This document shows, piece by piece, positions 48,211-59,784 of a stretch of 64,000 nucleotides of DNA. The DNA is from Panagrolaimus kolymaensis. Lineage: Eukaryota; Nematoda; Chromadorea; Rhabditida; Panagrolaimidae. The position numbers and the translations under genes were made by a program. Every line of letters begins with the position of its first letter. Positions within the stretch are counted from its first letter, which is position 1. Below the pieces are notes generated by a model. That model was given only the letters and a program-made list of their open reading frames with translations. It was not told the origin of the DNA and did no database searches. The DNA is taken from positions 2,046,001-2,110,000 of the forward strand of contig JAJQJQ010000022.1 of assembly GCA_028622995.1 (NCBI GenBank). The letters run 5' to 3'.

Positions 48211-51200
48211 ATGCTTCCAACCGGTTCAAGATTTGTTGATTCCCTTCGACATATAGTATTACAATTTCGTCAAAAAACTCTTGTTGAACCAGATGATGAA
48301 ACAACAACAGCAACTACAACAACTCCATCACCAACCACATCGTTTAGTGAAGCATCGACCACAACGATTACATCAAAACGACATCCATCGACGGTGACAA
48401 TAGACACACCGGGGCCATCAACATCGTTCTTTGATACAAAACCAACAACTTCAGCTCCAACAGCTCGAAGAAAATCAGGCTTATCCCTTTCACGCTTGAT
48501 GAAAACGGGTTCAATAGATATTGTAACAACTTCGGGGATTTCTCCTTCATTTGGAACTGGGCCTCCATCAGCTCCAGCATTGGTGACGGATTCGTTAAGT
48601 CGAGATAGTTCACAAAAAAGAAAAAAGTCAACTGGAAGTGCTAAAAAAGCATCAAAAGCTATGAGAAGAAGAATTTCGGCTGCAAGATTAGCATTGAGAA
48701 AAATATCACATTCAAATCGAGCTGGAAGTAGCACAGGTTTGGACACGGGTTTTGCATATTCTTCAGCCGATGAAAAATCTCCTCCACCTATAAAGAAAGG
48801 ATCACGAGATGAAGGACGAAGTTGGTTTTTAAGAAGTCCTGGAGCAATTTTAAGAAAATCCACGCCACCAAGAAAGAAGAAACTTGGACCAAGTTTAAGT
48901 TGGGATCCCGAACATCGGTGAGCTAACCTTTGGTTAATCGATGAAATTCATTTAATATCAAATTTTAGATCGCGCAGTCCTTCAACTTCTTCCCGATCTA
49001 GGATTCATTCAGATGGTTCTGAAAATGGTCGGAAGCGAGATTCCATTGTTGTAAATCCTCATACTGATGATGAACATGGTGATCGATTGGAATTAGCTTC
49101 CACCTGTTTACATTGTTCCCTTTCGGTTGAATATAAACGAAATATTTTACGAACAGAAATTGAAAGTGCTGTAAAGCGTTTAGCTCGAAGATTAGGAAAT
49201 CGTCCATCCAATAGTTGGCCGCGTGTCGATGATTCAACTGCAAGTCCATCATCCGTTGGTTCAAATAATTCAACTCTCAATCGAAATATGGGAACACCCG
49301 ATATCGTTGTATCATCTATTAGTTCGGATGAAGATACTGAATCTGGATTTGGAAGACAAACCAGTAGTGAACGAGGCAGTAGTTTTTGTACCAGTGATAC
49401 GAGGTAAGAATTTTTCTGACATTAATAATCTTTTAAAAATCTCAACTTTTGGTCTGCAAAAAAGAGCCAAACTACACAGCGAAAAACAAATTTGAATCCA
49501 TATTTTTGCTACATAATCGAATTTTATACCCTATTAGTAAGCGAAAAAAAACAATGTGATTTTGTAAAGTTCAAGTCTGGACCAACTAATCGCATACATA
49601 TTTACGTATCCTTTGCAACGTTTTCAACATATTTTTTCTTTTTCATATAATCTTCAAAAAAATAAAATCGATTTTATCTTAAAGGTCTCTCCTCCAATTT
49701 ATTTTTAGTAGTGAGAAGAGGGAAATCTTTTTGCACCTTTAATACAGCAATAACGCGTTTCCTCATATATCAAAGCAAAAAAGAAAAATTTAAAAAGGTC
49801 ACATCGACTTTTTTTTATATTTAGCTGCTTCAAAGCTAAGTCAATGTGACATTATGTTGTTATTTTGGATTGTAAGAATCCATGGATTTATCCTTAACCA
49901 AAATATAAGATAAAGCAGCCAAAAAAGCAGACATAAAAAAAAGATTTAAAGAAAATTTTATTGGAAAAAAATCTAAACCTTTTTCAGTTTTAGCACAACT
50001 TCACCAAGCCCAAGATTTGTTCCTGCCAATAATGAAGTATTTTTTGCATCTGAAACACCTGCTCCTCTTGTTCTTTATGATGATGCAACATCATCGGAAT
50101 TTAGTATGATTGAAAATAATACTGAAGATGAAACATTTTCACTTGCGCCTAAAATATCTCGAAGGCGTGGAGGAGTTGGGCCAATTGATGCTGCCCCCGC
50201 AATAGTTTTAGCAACAATAGAACCAATTGAAATTCCAAATGAACATCGTCCACTTCAAGCTATGGATACTTTAAAACCACCCGGCTATCACCAATTAAAT
50301 GGTGATTCTGCAACAGATTCAAGCAATTCTCCACCAAGATCAAATAGCGTGGATTTATCCACTCTTCGAAGAGATATCGAATTATGGAGTATTTCATCTG
50401 GAGAAGTTAGTGAAAATGGTAGTGATAATGAATATGAACCTGCAACCCCAGCTGAATCAGTTAGAACTGTTCGATCTCGTTCTTACGATCCAACTCAATC
50501 TAGTGATAATCCTTTACGTCGTTCATCACGTATTGAACATTTAAGTGAAATATTCAGGTGTGCAAACATACGTATTAAAAGAAACCGCGAGAAAAAATGA
50601 CGCGACTGCCTCGAGGCCACCTTTCAATTATTCAATTTTCGATGTTTTTTCTTTATTTATTTTCCTGTCTCTTCTTCTTTCTTTCTGTCTTCTTTTTTTT
50701 CTTATTCTTTTCTTTCGAACATTTTAGGAATTTTTACGTCAAAAAATAATTTTTTGTAGTTCTTTTTTTCGGGGAAAAAGGGCTTTTTTAACAGACAGTC
50801 ATTCAATAAAAAGGGAAAATTTGGGAAAAAATATATCAATAGAGAAAATAGTTTATGTAAAAGAAAAGTAAATTAATTTGTGAAAATAATTTTTTTTAGA
50901 AAAGCCCTTGCCAAATCACCTGTAGTTAAACGGGCTGCAGCGATGCAAGAACAGGAACAACGAAGAGTTTCAAAGCATCGAACAAGTCGATATTGGCTTG
51001 AAGAACAGGTATGTTGACATTTTTTAGTACTCGTAGATGTTTTGTGTTCATAAAAATTTTGTAAAAAAGTGAGACAAAGTACAGTTTAACTAAGCAATTC
51101 CAAAACTTTTGCTTGTTGACTTTTTAATGCATAAATAAGCCTATAATTTTTAGCTTAATCCATCCGAGCATATTTGGCTTCCATCCTCTGGTCCTGGAAG

Positions 51201-54200
51201 CACTTCTTCATCGACAGATACTGAATGTTATTTAGGCGAAAAAGATTGTGAGAGAATAGGAGAGAAACGTAGATGTGCAGCATGTCACATTGTTGCACAT
51301 ACCGCATGCTTTCCATTATTATCAAAAATGAATTTAACTTGTAAAACAACATTTCGAGATTCCACAGCTAAAAGAAATCTATCTAAAGACTCATGGGATG
51401 CTTTAACAAAGCATCATTGGGTTCATCGATGGAAATTAGAAGGTCGATGTCAGCAATGTGCTAAAAGTTATCAACAAAAAATGTTTAGAGATAAGGTGAG
51501 ACAATCAATAAATGGTTAATCATAATATTTTAAAATTTCTATTGTAAAGGATTTATCTAATTTTGTAACGATTTAGGAAGTGATAGCAATAACATGTTCA
51601 TGGTGTAAAGCTAGTTATCACAATAAACGAAGTTGTTTCTCACTTCATAGATTTGAAGAAAAATGCGATCGTGGATTGTTGAAAGATTTAATTTTGCCAC
51701 CAAGTTGGTTGCTGCGTTTACCAAACACTCGAAAACGTCATGCTCGAAATGCAATTACAAATGCAACAGAGAAAAAGCATAAACCAACTAAAAGAAAAGT
51801 AAGTTATCAATCTCTCCCTGATTTTGACTAAAAAAATTTTAATTGCAGTATCGACCATTTGTTGTAAAACCAATGGATATTTCTGTAATTAGACCCACAC
51901 AACCTCTTCTTGTATTTGTAAATCCTAAATCAGGTGGAAATAAAGGTTCCAAAGCCCTTCACACTCTTTGTTGGTTATTAAATCCTCGACAAGTATTTGA
52001 TATTACAGCTTTAAAAGGCCCTAAATATGGTTTAGAAATGTTTCGAAAAGTTGGTACTCAACTTCGTGTATTAGTTTGTGGTGGTGATGGTACAGTTGGA
52101 TGGGTGTTATCAACATTGGATCAACTTAATTGGCCATCATATCCTCCAATAGCTTTATTACCTCTTGGAACTGGAAATGATTTATCTCGTTGTATGGGTT
52201 GGGGAGGAGTATTCAGTGATGAACCATTAGCAGAAATATTAAATGCAATTATGCATGAAACAAGTGTAACATATCTTGATCGATGGAGAATTGAAGTTGA
52301 ACCTAATACTTCCACATCGGCAGATATGTCAAATGATGAATTAAATGATGCCGTACAATCATCCCTTCCATTAACAGTTATGAATAATTATTTTAGTATT
52401 GGAGCCGATGCTCATGTGGCCCTTCAATTTCATCATTCAAGAAGTATGCTCTTATTAAAACGAGAAATAAAGTAATGAATAAAATTTTTAGGTGCAAATC
52501 CAACAATGTTAAATTCTCGATTTAAAAACAGGATTGCTTACGGAGGGCTAGGAACTATCGATCTATTTAAAAGGACGTGGAAAGATTTATCCGAGTTTAT
52601 TAGCATTGAAGTAAGAACTTTATTAATAATTCAAAAAACATAAACTAACAAAGTATTTATGCACTTTTTGATCAAAAATGTGAAAATGCTTATAACATTT
52701 CCATCTCATATTTATTTTTTAGGCTGATGGCGTGGACATTACCTCCAAAATCCGAGAATTTAAATTTCATTGTGTATTATTCCATAACATTACTTTTTAT
52801 GCTGGTGGTACAATACCATGGGGAAATGATCATTGTGAAGAATATGGAAAACCATCGAGTTGTGATGGAAAGATTGAAGTCCTTGGGTTTACCACTGCCA
52901 CTCTCGCCGCTTTACAAATGGGTGGACGAGGTGAAAGAATAGCACAATGTTCAAGCTTAAAAATAATTACGCAAAAACCTATTCCAATGCAAGTTGATGG
53001 TGAACCTTGCCTTCTTGCTCCATCATGCATTTCCATAGGATTTCATAGTAAAGTACCTATGCTTAAAAGGGATAAAAAGTTGCTTTGTACTCCTGGAATG
53101 AGTCGAAAGACATTGAAACATGAAAAATGTTCTGATATTCAAGTTAGCACTGCCGTGTTTATGCATGTTCCTGTTATAGTTGTGGGCCGACATGATTATG
53201 ATACTTATCGAGATTCATTAGATCGATTAAAAGATACGGGTTTTGAAATTGGCACTATTTCAATTGAATCTGAAACTGAAGTAGCACAGGCAAGACAATT
53301 AATTCAAAAGTTATTAGCTGATCATCAAATGTTACCATATGAACCGGGAAAAGATTGGAGATTTTTAGATTGTAAGTTAATAGAGAGAAAAAAGCAGCAT
53401 CAATTTCAAAATCTTTTATCCTCATTTTGATCCTTCAATAACCCTTTAATTTTAGATGTCTCCAATTCTGAAGAAGGCACATTTCGCCTTTCTCGACATC
53501 AAGAGCATAATCATGCAGTTTCTGATATTTGCAATGTTGATGAATGCATAATCCTTCAAGATGATGCTTTTCCCTCTATGACTACTCGATCCGCTGCAAT
53601 TGGGCATGATCTTGTATTTGCTCCAGCAAAGTTGGTTTTTTTTTTCCATTCCCCATTTTTTGAATTAATTTTTACTATCGTTTTTTTGTGATTGGTTTTT
53701 TTTTTCATCCAAAAACTGTAAATTCGTTGTGATTTTTTATTTGTTTTTAAATTGAAAACAATCAATTAAGAAAATTAATTTAACTTTCTTTTAATTTTTT
53801 TCTTTACCTAATTTTGGTTTTTTTATTGCTTGTAGTAGTTCAATGTCAAATGGAGTGTTGTCATCAACTCCATCAACCTCATATGCAACAACAACAACAA
53901 CGGCTGAAAAGAAGCCAATCATTGAAGAATCCACCACAAATAATGGACTTCCACATAATGGAGCTGCAGCTTTAACTCCAACGGATATTGAAAAACTTTT
54001 TTCATTTAATGGTGATGAAGCAACAGCTACAACAACTTCAACTTCGGAGAAAACAATTAATGGAAAAACCAAAAAGAAAAAAAGAAAACGTAGTGTGAAA
54101 CTATTTCTTATTCCTAATTTTTTTCTTTCGTGAAATCAACTGAAAACCTAGATGAACAGATAATTGAAAGGAAATGGTAGTGAGAGTGATTAGTGCATTT

Positions 54201-54606
54201 GTGGGATGTGGTAGTGTAAATGACGAAAGATTGTTGTGAAGAAGCTTCCTAAAAACGTTTGATTAACTAACGGCTTGATTTTGATACTGTAAAACTTCCA
54301 TCCATTTACCCTTATCGCATCTTCCGCTCTTACTACCATTAACTTTGTTCAAAAGCAAATTAACTTTTTTTCTTAAAATATTCATTTCGAGTTCAAATTA
54401 CTTTTTTTTCTAAATTAGTTCCATGGTGTTCAGTTGTTTTCATATATTTTATTTTTCATTATTATCCATACATTTCATTAGCTTCATTATCAGCGAAATA
54501 TTCTTTTTTTAGGAAGCATTCGCACCAAAATCCACTTACTCAACGACGCATTAGTGAAACGTTGCGTATTGTGTTAAGCAGTGATTCACAAGAAACACAT
54601 TTGTAA
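48211..54606 (+). CDS. DGKZ: Diacylglycerol kinase, zeta/iota (type IV) class
   Basis: Thirteen exons give 1,432 residues: 48211-48917, 48969-49403, 49988-50557, 50900-51008, 51154-51495, 51577-51798, 51849-52443, 52492-52610, 52723-53371, 53456-53630, 53836-54092, 54152-54176 and 54513-54606. It phosphorylates diacylglycerol to phosphatidic acid. About 600 disordered Ser/Thr-rich residues precede C1a (from residue 608, RCAACHIVAHTACFPLL) and extended C1b (HHWVHRWKLEGRC to TCSWCKASYH). A basic linker (KKHKPTKRK) sits where mammalian zeta has its MARCKS-like region. The catalytic domain has FVNPKSGGNKG, GGDGTVGW (873-880) and PLGTGNDLSR; the accessory domain includes QVDGEPCLLAPS. No ankyrin repeats are seen. 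The terminus ETHL fits a class I PDZ ligand, like mammalian ETAV. The 25-nt exon is tentative; it was chosen because it alone keeps the last exon in frame. The ATG at 48211 has an in-frame stop 9 nt upstream. Confidence 0.92.
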
Positions 54607-54809
54607 AGAAATAAAATAAAAATGATGCCATTTATTGCCTCCATGTTTTTGGTATTTAAAATTTTTTTAGTTAACATTAATACTGGTAATTAACTTTATT
54701 TTATGTAATTTTGTATGATAGTTTTTTTTTCTTTTAAACTTTTGGGCTCACAAATTTCTAACACAATTTGTCTCAATTTCGAGTCAGTTTTATATCCAAA
54801 AATAAATAT

Positions 54810-55888
54810 TTATTTCTTACGATATTCAGAAAATTCACAATTATCACAATTAGTTAAAATCCGAAAAAAATCTAAAGTTAGTTCAATTCCAAGAAAACAT
54901 GCAGCATTAGCAGGAAAGGCTCGTAACATGATAGGTGAAAATCCAATGAAAAATCCTTTTGGTCCTTCATGTTGTAATATTTCACGAATAACACATCGCA
55001 TTCCATTAGGATATGTGCCATCAGGAGCTGTTTGAAGACGAGATTTAATAACATCTGATGGAAGTCGAAGAGTCCATGCCGCGATACCAGCAAATCCACC
55101 GGCCATTAGTGCTGCGAATGGAGATGCAGATGAATCATTATTTTCTTTGTTGGCGAATAATTTCTTGAGGTATTCATAACTCCTGCAAAACAACGTTAAA
55201 TTAATATTTAGAAGCAAAAAACTTGACTTACGATAAATATGCGCCAGCAGCTGGAATATCTGTAAAGAAATAGAATTAAAAAAGCTAACAGCAGTATTTG
55301 AAAAAGACACTTACCTCGAATGATGGTAGCTCCAGTTCCTCTATAAATACTTCGAATTCCACCTTCTTTGTACAATTTCTTTAAACAATCCAAAGGACCA
55401 GCATATTTGTTTGATTTTTCATTTAGTTGAACTTGGAGAATACATTTGATTCGTTCACTTGGCACAACGATGAAAAGTCTTAGAATACCAGCAAAAGCAC
55501 CAGCAGTAAAATTTTGAATAAAAGTATGTTTTTCACCAGGTTTGACATGTTGAAATGATCGTCCAATTGCAAATCCACCAAAGAAGATTGTATAAAGTGG
55601 CACAGCAGTAATGAGTGGAGATGCCATTCCTTTGTATAAAGCCTAAAATAAAGAAAGTTTATGATGATTCAAAATACATAATAATGAACTTACAAGAAAC
55701 CCTTCATTTTTTACAGTTTTCTTAACACAATCCCAAGCTCCAGTAAAGATCAGTTCCCCTCCAATGGGTGATTTAGGCATAACTTGTAGTCGAACTTTCA
55801 CAGTATCAAAAGGATGTCCAGTTGCAACGGTAAAAAATCCACCAATACCACCAGAAATGAAATTCTCAATAAGGCTTCTGTTCGACAT
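54810..55888 (-). CDS. dif-1: Mitochondrial carnitine/acylcarnitine-type carrier (DIF-1/SLC25A20 group)
   Basis: Four exons give 307 residues: 55694-55888, 55315-55642, 55232-55259 and 54810-55182. Three mitochondrial carrier repeats are present, with signatures HPFDTVKVRLQ, VPSERIKCILQ (Glu for Asp) and LPSDVIKSRLQ, each followed by a G-rich second helix. The third repeat, with SRLQTAPDGTYPNG and MLRAFPANAACFLGIE, is typical of carnitine/acylcarnitine carriers, which exchange acylcarnitines for carnitine across the inner membrane. The C. elegans member DIF-1 is needed for embryonic tissue differentiation. A minus-strand acceptor (TTTCATTGTAG, AG at 55946-55945) lies 57 nt upstream of the ATG and about 70 nt after the polyadenylation signal of the small gene upstream, as in a downstream operon gene. 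Confidence 0.93.
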
Positions 55889-55944
55889 GATTTCTGATTG
55901 ATGATGATGACAAGCTGCTGAACATCCATTTGAAAGCTTCGCAA

Positions 55945-56024
55945 CTACAATGAAAAAAGTTTAAAAAATGCAAATTTTCTATGTTAATTCAACACCGGTT
56001 ATCATTTTAAAGAAGCAATTTATT
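55945..56024 (-). promoter_or_regulatory. Operon-type intercistronic signals (polyadenylation signal and acceptor)
   Basis: On the minus strand, AATAAA at 56024-56019 is followed by a T-rich acceptor ending TTTTTTCATTGTAG at 55945. The spacing of about 75 nt fits a polyadenylation / SL trans-splicing junction in nematode operons. Confidence 0.55.
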
Positions 56025-56085
56025 CAAAGGCACAGAAATTTAATGATACCCAAAACATGCTAACAAATATGTAATAAGCAGATTT

Positions 56086-56238
56086 TTAGACCAACCAATC
56101 TGATTTGAACCATTTTCCAATAACAACAGCTACTTTGAGTGCAATACCAAAGAGAATAAATTGTGAGACATCCGAACGAACTTGTTTAACACTTTCACGT
56201 GCTTGGATTTCTTTCATCTCAGAACTGTTCAAAAACAT
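56086..56238 (-). CDS. 50-residue single-pass membrane protein, TOM5-like
   Basis: A complete single-exon frame runs from ATG at 56238 to TAA at 56086. The product is MFLNSSEMKEIQARESVKQ, then VRSDVSQFILFGIALKVAVV, then IGKWFKSDWLV. It is a charged N-terminal helix followed by one hydrophobic segment near the C-terminus. The length and layout (EMK followed by basic residues, then an I/L/F/A-rich helix) resemble TOMM5, a 51-residue subunit of the mitochondrial outer-membrane import pore. The similarity is short and weak, so another tail-anchored mitochondrial peptide is possible. A minus-strand AATAAA is at 56019-56024. The mitochondrial carrier follows on the same strand 197 bp downstream. 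Confidence 0.72.
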   Translation of the reverse strand: MFLNSSEMKEIQARESVKQVRSDVSQFILFGIALKVAVVIGKWFKSDWLV

Positions 56239-56684
56239 GTTGAAGATTGTTTGTTGTATCTAAAAATTATGCATAGTTAGATGGAAAAAAAGAAGAGAAT
56301 GATAGAAAAGAAAAAAGCTGCTCTTTTTCTTTCTTCTTTTTTCAAAAGAAGTCAAATCAAAAAATCTCGAATATTTTTGATTCTCAAAAAGAAGTTTACT
56401 GTAAGAGATGGAGCTCGCTTCCATTAAATTTATGATAGCCTAAAAAAAGCTTCCTTTTATTTTTTTCGATCTTCGTCTATAATTTTGAGTGTTGGAAACT
56501 TCCATCACTTTTTTACTAACTTCTTTATTTTTATGCAAATTTTCATTCAAGGCCTCACTCAAAATCAATATAAAGGCAAAGTAACATTCAATTTGTGAGC
56601 ATTTGTGTATGCGATTCAACTAACCGACGACGACTTACTAACTCAACGATCGCCTTCAACCGTTGAGCACACTCATCTTCAACA
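56239..56684. other. Intergenic between divergent genes, 446 bp
   Basis: It is the promoter region shared by the small TOM5-like gene (minus) and glutamine synthetase (plus). A TATAAAGG string at 56569-56576, about 110 nt before the glutamine synthetase ATG, is a candidate TATA box. Confidence 0.5.
56569..56576 (+). promoter_or_regulatory. Candidate TATA box of glutamine synthetase
   Basis: TATAAAGG lies about 110 nt upstream of the ATG at 56685, with no ATG in between except a short out-of-frame one near 56605. Confidence 0.4.
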
Positions 56685-57924
56685 ATGCATCCTGAAAAAA
56701 TTGACGCTTATGGAGCTTATCTTGGAATTCAACCTCATCCTACAAAATGTCAAGCAACTTATGTTTGGATTGATGGTACTGGAGAACATCTTCGATCAAA
56801 AATGCGTGTCCTTGATTCACCTCCAACATCAATTGATGGTAAGTTTGTTTATTGTTATTGAGCTTTTAATAATATACTTTGGTTTTAGAATATCCATTTT
56901 GGAATTATGATGGCTCATCTACTGGTCAAGCAACTGGACGAAAATCTGATTTAACTCTCAAGCCCATTGCTGAATATCTTGATCCTTTTCTTGGTGGAAA
57001 TAACCGTTTGGTTCTCTGTGAAACATACGATCCTGAAAATAATCCAACTCTTAAGTTTTTTCCTTCTTCTTTTATAATATCCTTTACCACCTTTCATATT
57101 TTAGAAACCAATCATCGATATTATTGTAAACAAGTGATGGATGCTGTCAAAGATGAACGACCAATGTTTGGCATGGAACAAGAATATCTCCTTCTCGACC
57201 AAGATCTTCATCCTCTTGGTTGGCCTAAAAATGGTTTTCCTGCTCCTCAAGGACCTTATTATTGTGGCGTCGGTGCTGACAAAATGTTTGGTCGTGAAGT
57301 TATTCAAGCTCATGCAAATGCTTGTCTCTTAGCTAATATCAAACTTGCTGGTACTAATGCCGAAGTAACACCTGCTCAATGGGAATTTCAAATTGGAGTT
57401 TGCAAAGGAATAGAAATGGGTGATCAACTTTGGATGTCTCGTTATCTTCTTCATCGATGTGCTGAAAGGGCTGGAGTTGTTGTTACATTTGATCCTAAAC
57501 CTGCTGTAACTACGGGAGATTGGAATGGTGCTGGATGTCATACAAATTTTTCAACTTCTTCAATGCGTCATAAAGGTGGACTCGATGTTATTCAAGCTGC
57601 AATGAAGAAACTTGAAGTCAAACATCATGATCATTTGAAGCTTTATGATCCTCATGGTGGCAACGATAATCTCAAACGTTTATCAGGAAAACATGAAACT
57701 TCATCCGTCGACAGCTTTACTTGGGGAGTTGCTGATCGTTCATGCTCTATTCGTATTCCTCGTCCTGTTGCTTCTGATGGAAGAGTGTGTTTACCTTTTA
57801 ACTATCTTGTTTGCTTATTAATTTTTTTACTTTTTAGGGATATCTTGAAGATCGCCGACCTTCATCAAACTGTGATCCATATGTCGTTACTGCTGCCATC
57901 GCTTCTGCAATATTACTTGAATGA
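56685..57924 (+). CDS. gln: Glutamine synthetase (type GSII), with a frame conflict at intron 2
   Basis: Four exons are visible: 56685-56838, 56889-57054, 57105-57784 and 57838-57924 (about 361 residues). The enzyme makes glutamine from glutamate and ammonia with ATP. Family motifs are clear: [14 protein letters not shown], the catalytic [73 protein letters not shown] and [11 protein letters not shown]. The GT-AG intron 57055-57104 is 50 nt. Joining at these bases gives a stop within nine codons; the required frame needs one base fewer at the AAA run 57105-57107. Retaining the intron keeps the frame but inserts 18 hydrophobic residues. An extra A in the assembly, a non-standard splice or a real lesion could explain this. 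AATAAA is at 57986-57991. Confidence 0.9.
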
Positions 57925-58491
57925 AAACTTGTATAATAAAATACTAACCTTTGTGTAATCATTGTAAATGTATGTATGTATGTAAAATAAATCTTTGTCC
58001 ACATAATTTGTTTATTTCGGATGCATTGCGTACTATTTGAGTGTTTTTTATAAAAGTAAAAATATACCCTATAAATAAAGCCCTAAATAAAAATCAATCT
58101 TTTTTGAAAATTATGCATTGAAGCTAAATGATTTTTGTGAATCCTTATAACAATTTTCCTCATAAAAATGAAAATCTCGAAATTTAATAGTTATTAACTA
58201 GAAAAGGAAAGCAATTTTTTTTGCTTATTCCTTTAGTTGCTTGTTACAGCTTTATTCCATTTTATTTGCCAGCAATGTAACATAAAGCCTTGCTAATAAT
58301 TTGTTTTCATACAAAAAATTGGTTGATTCCATTTTTCACAATCTTTCAACACGACTGTTGTTAATTCGCGCGCTATTTCGCGTTTTCAAACTCAAAGGAA
58401 ATGACGCAGCCACTTTTTTCTTTTTCTTGTCAACACTTTTGTCACAAAAAATTTTATTATTGATTTTAGTGTTAAATTTTTTAACTTCAAA
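57925..58491. other. Intergenic, 567 bp
   Basis: It contains the polyadenylation signal of glutamine synthetase and the upstream region of the coiled-coil gene. Nothing else is recognised. Confidence 0.45.
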
Positions 58492-59397
58492 ATGACTTCG
58501 ACAGATGAAAATACTCCTCGAAAATCAAAATCTCAAACAACTCCAATTTTACATCTTCAAGGATTAAACTCATTACCATTCAATCGTCGTCAAGTTGATC
58601 GTTGGAATAATGAATTCGTTTCGGCTGTTGAATTTCAACCTGTTACTATGGAATTATTTAATCGTTCACCTGTTATTGAATTAGGAGATGCTGATGATTC
58701 TCAATCAATTAATCGTTTACGTGAATGCTTTACTCATCGTCAAGCTCAAAGACAACGTTACATGGAAACTATATATAAAACGAGTAAGTTCATTTCTTTT
58801 ATGCATTTCATTGTTTATTACATACTTTTTTTTAGCAAAAGATTTGGCTCATCATTTGAAAGAACGTCAATGTTTTACTGATCTCAATTATGCACAAAAC
58901 CGTGACGTTGCTCGTGAAATTGAACAACTCAAATTGGAGTATGCTGAACTCAACAATAACGTTCAAATGATTGCTAAAGAAAATAACGCATTGAAGACTC
59001 GTTTAGCATATTATGGAGCTAACGATGTAATTGATCGACAAAGAGGTGAAGAAGTTCGTAAACAAGCGAGAATGAAGGAAACCGTCATTGGAAAACAACG
59101 TTTTATGCTTCGTCAAGTTGAAGAAATCTTAGAAAATTCCCGTCCTGAAACTGGTAAAGTGGCATCACTCAAAAAAAGATTTGATGAAGATGTTCTAAAA
59201 TCAAAACGAAATGTTCGTGGTCCTCGAGTAAGTTTTTTTTGTTTTGTATCTTTGAAAACTAGCATTTACTAACTAAGATTTTATAGGCATTATATGATAG
59301 AGCTCCATCACCATGCCCTTCAAGTGGATCAAGTGCTTCGAATTTTACAACTCTTCGTGATCATCGTCGTTCTCAAAGCATGCCAAGAAAATTCTAA
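58492..59397 (+). CDS. Coiled-coil protein of unknown function
   Basis: Three exons give 264 residues: 58492-58783, 58836-59227 and 59287-59397. The N-terminal ~60 residues are polar with TPRKSKSQTTP and LPFNRRQVDRWNNEF. Residues ~80-220 form a Leu-heptad coiled coil (EIEQLKLEYAELNNNVQMI). The C-terminal tail is Ser/Pro/Arg-rich, ending SQSMPRKF, with possible phosphorylation sites. There is no signal peptide, membrane helix or named domain. I do not recognise the family; a centrosomal, cytoskeletal or scaffold protein would fit the shape. It lies 388 bp upstream of the coatomer zeta gene on the same strand. Confidence 0.88.
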
Positions 59398-59784
59398 TAA
59401 TCCGGTGTTAATGTTGATAATCTTGTTTCATAGTTTTTAAAATTTGTTTTGTTACAACCTGTTGCATTTATATGATGTCTTGTTAATATAAAGAGTATAC
59501 ATATCACTTTATCTCCGGTTTTTTTATGTACAACATTTTTTGTGGTTATTAGATTTACAATTACTAAAATTAGAGAAGAGTGCATCCATCTTCAATGCTG
59601 GAGGCAAAAAAATTGAATCATCCGCGTTGAATAAAAATCCCAACACGAAACTTTAAATACACGCGAAGATGCATTTTTTCGATAGTCCGCGTGGCTTTAT
59701 TTTTTAGATCAAATCAAACAAAAAAGAAGAGTGACGTCTTTGAAAATTTCTTTGAATAAAATTACTTTTCAATTCTTCAAAAAT
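59398..59784. other. Intergenic, 387 bp
   Basis: No gene is seen. AATAAA strings near 59629 and 59754 are present. No clear trans-splice acceptor precedes the coatomer ATG at 59785. Confidence 0.4.

Noticed and set aside
48270..48863. Minus-strand frame of 197 residues opposite the DGK first exon
   Set aside because: The plus frame joins in phase to C1 and kinase exons; the antisense product has no recognisable features.
57076..57086. ATATCCTTT resembling a U12-type 5' splice site inside the glutamine synthetase intron
   Set aside because: No matching branch point or AC acceptor, and nematodes are thought to lack the minor spliceosome; it does not resolve the frame.
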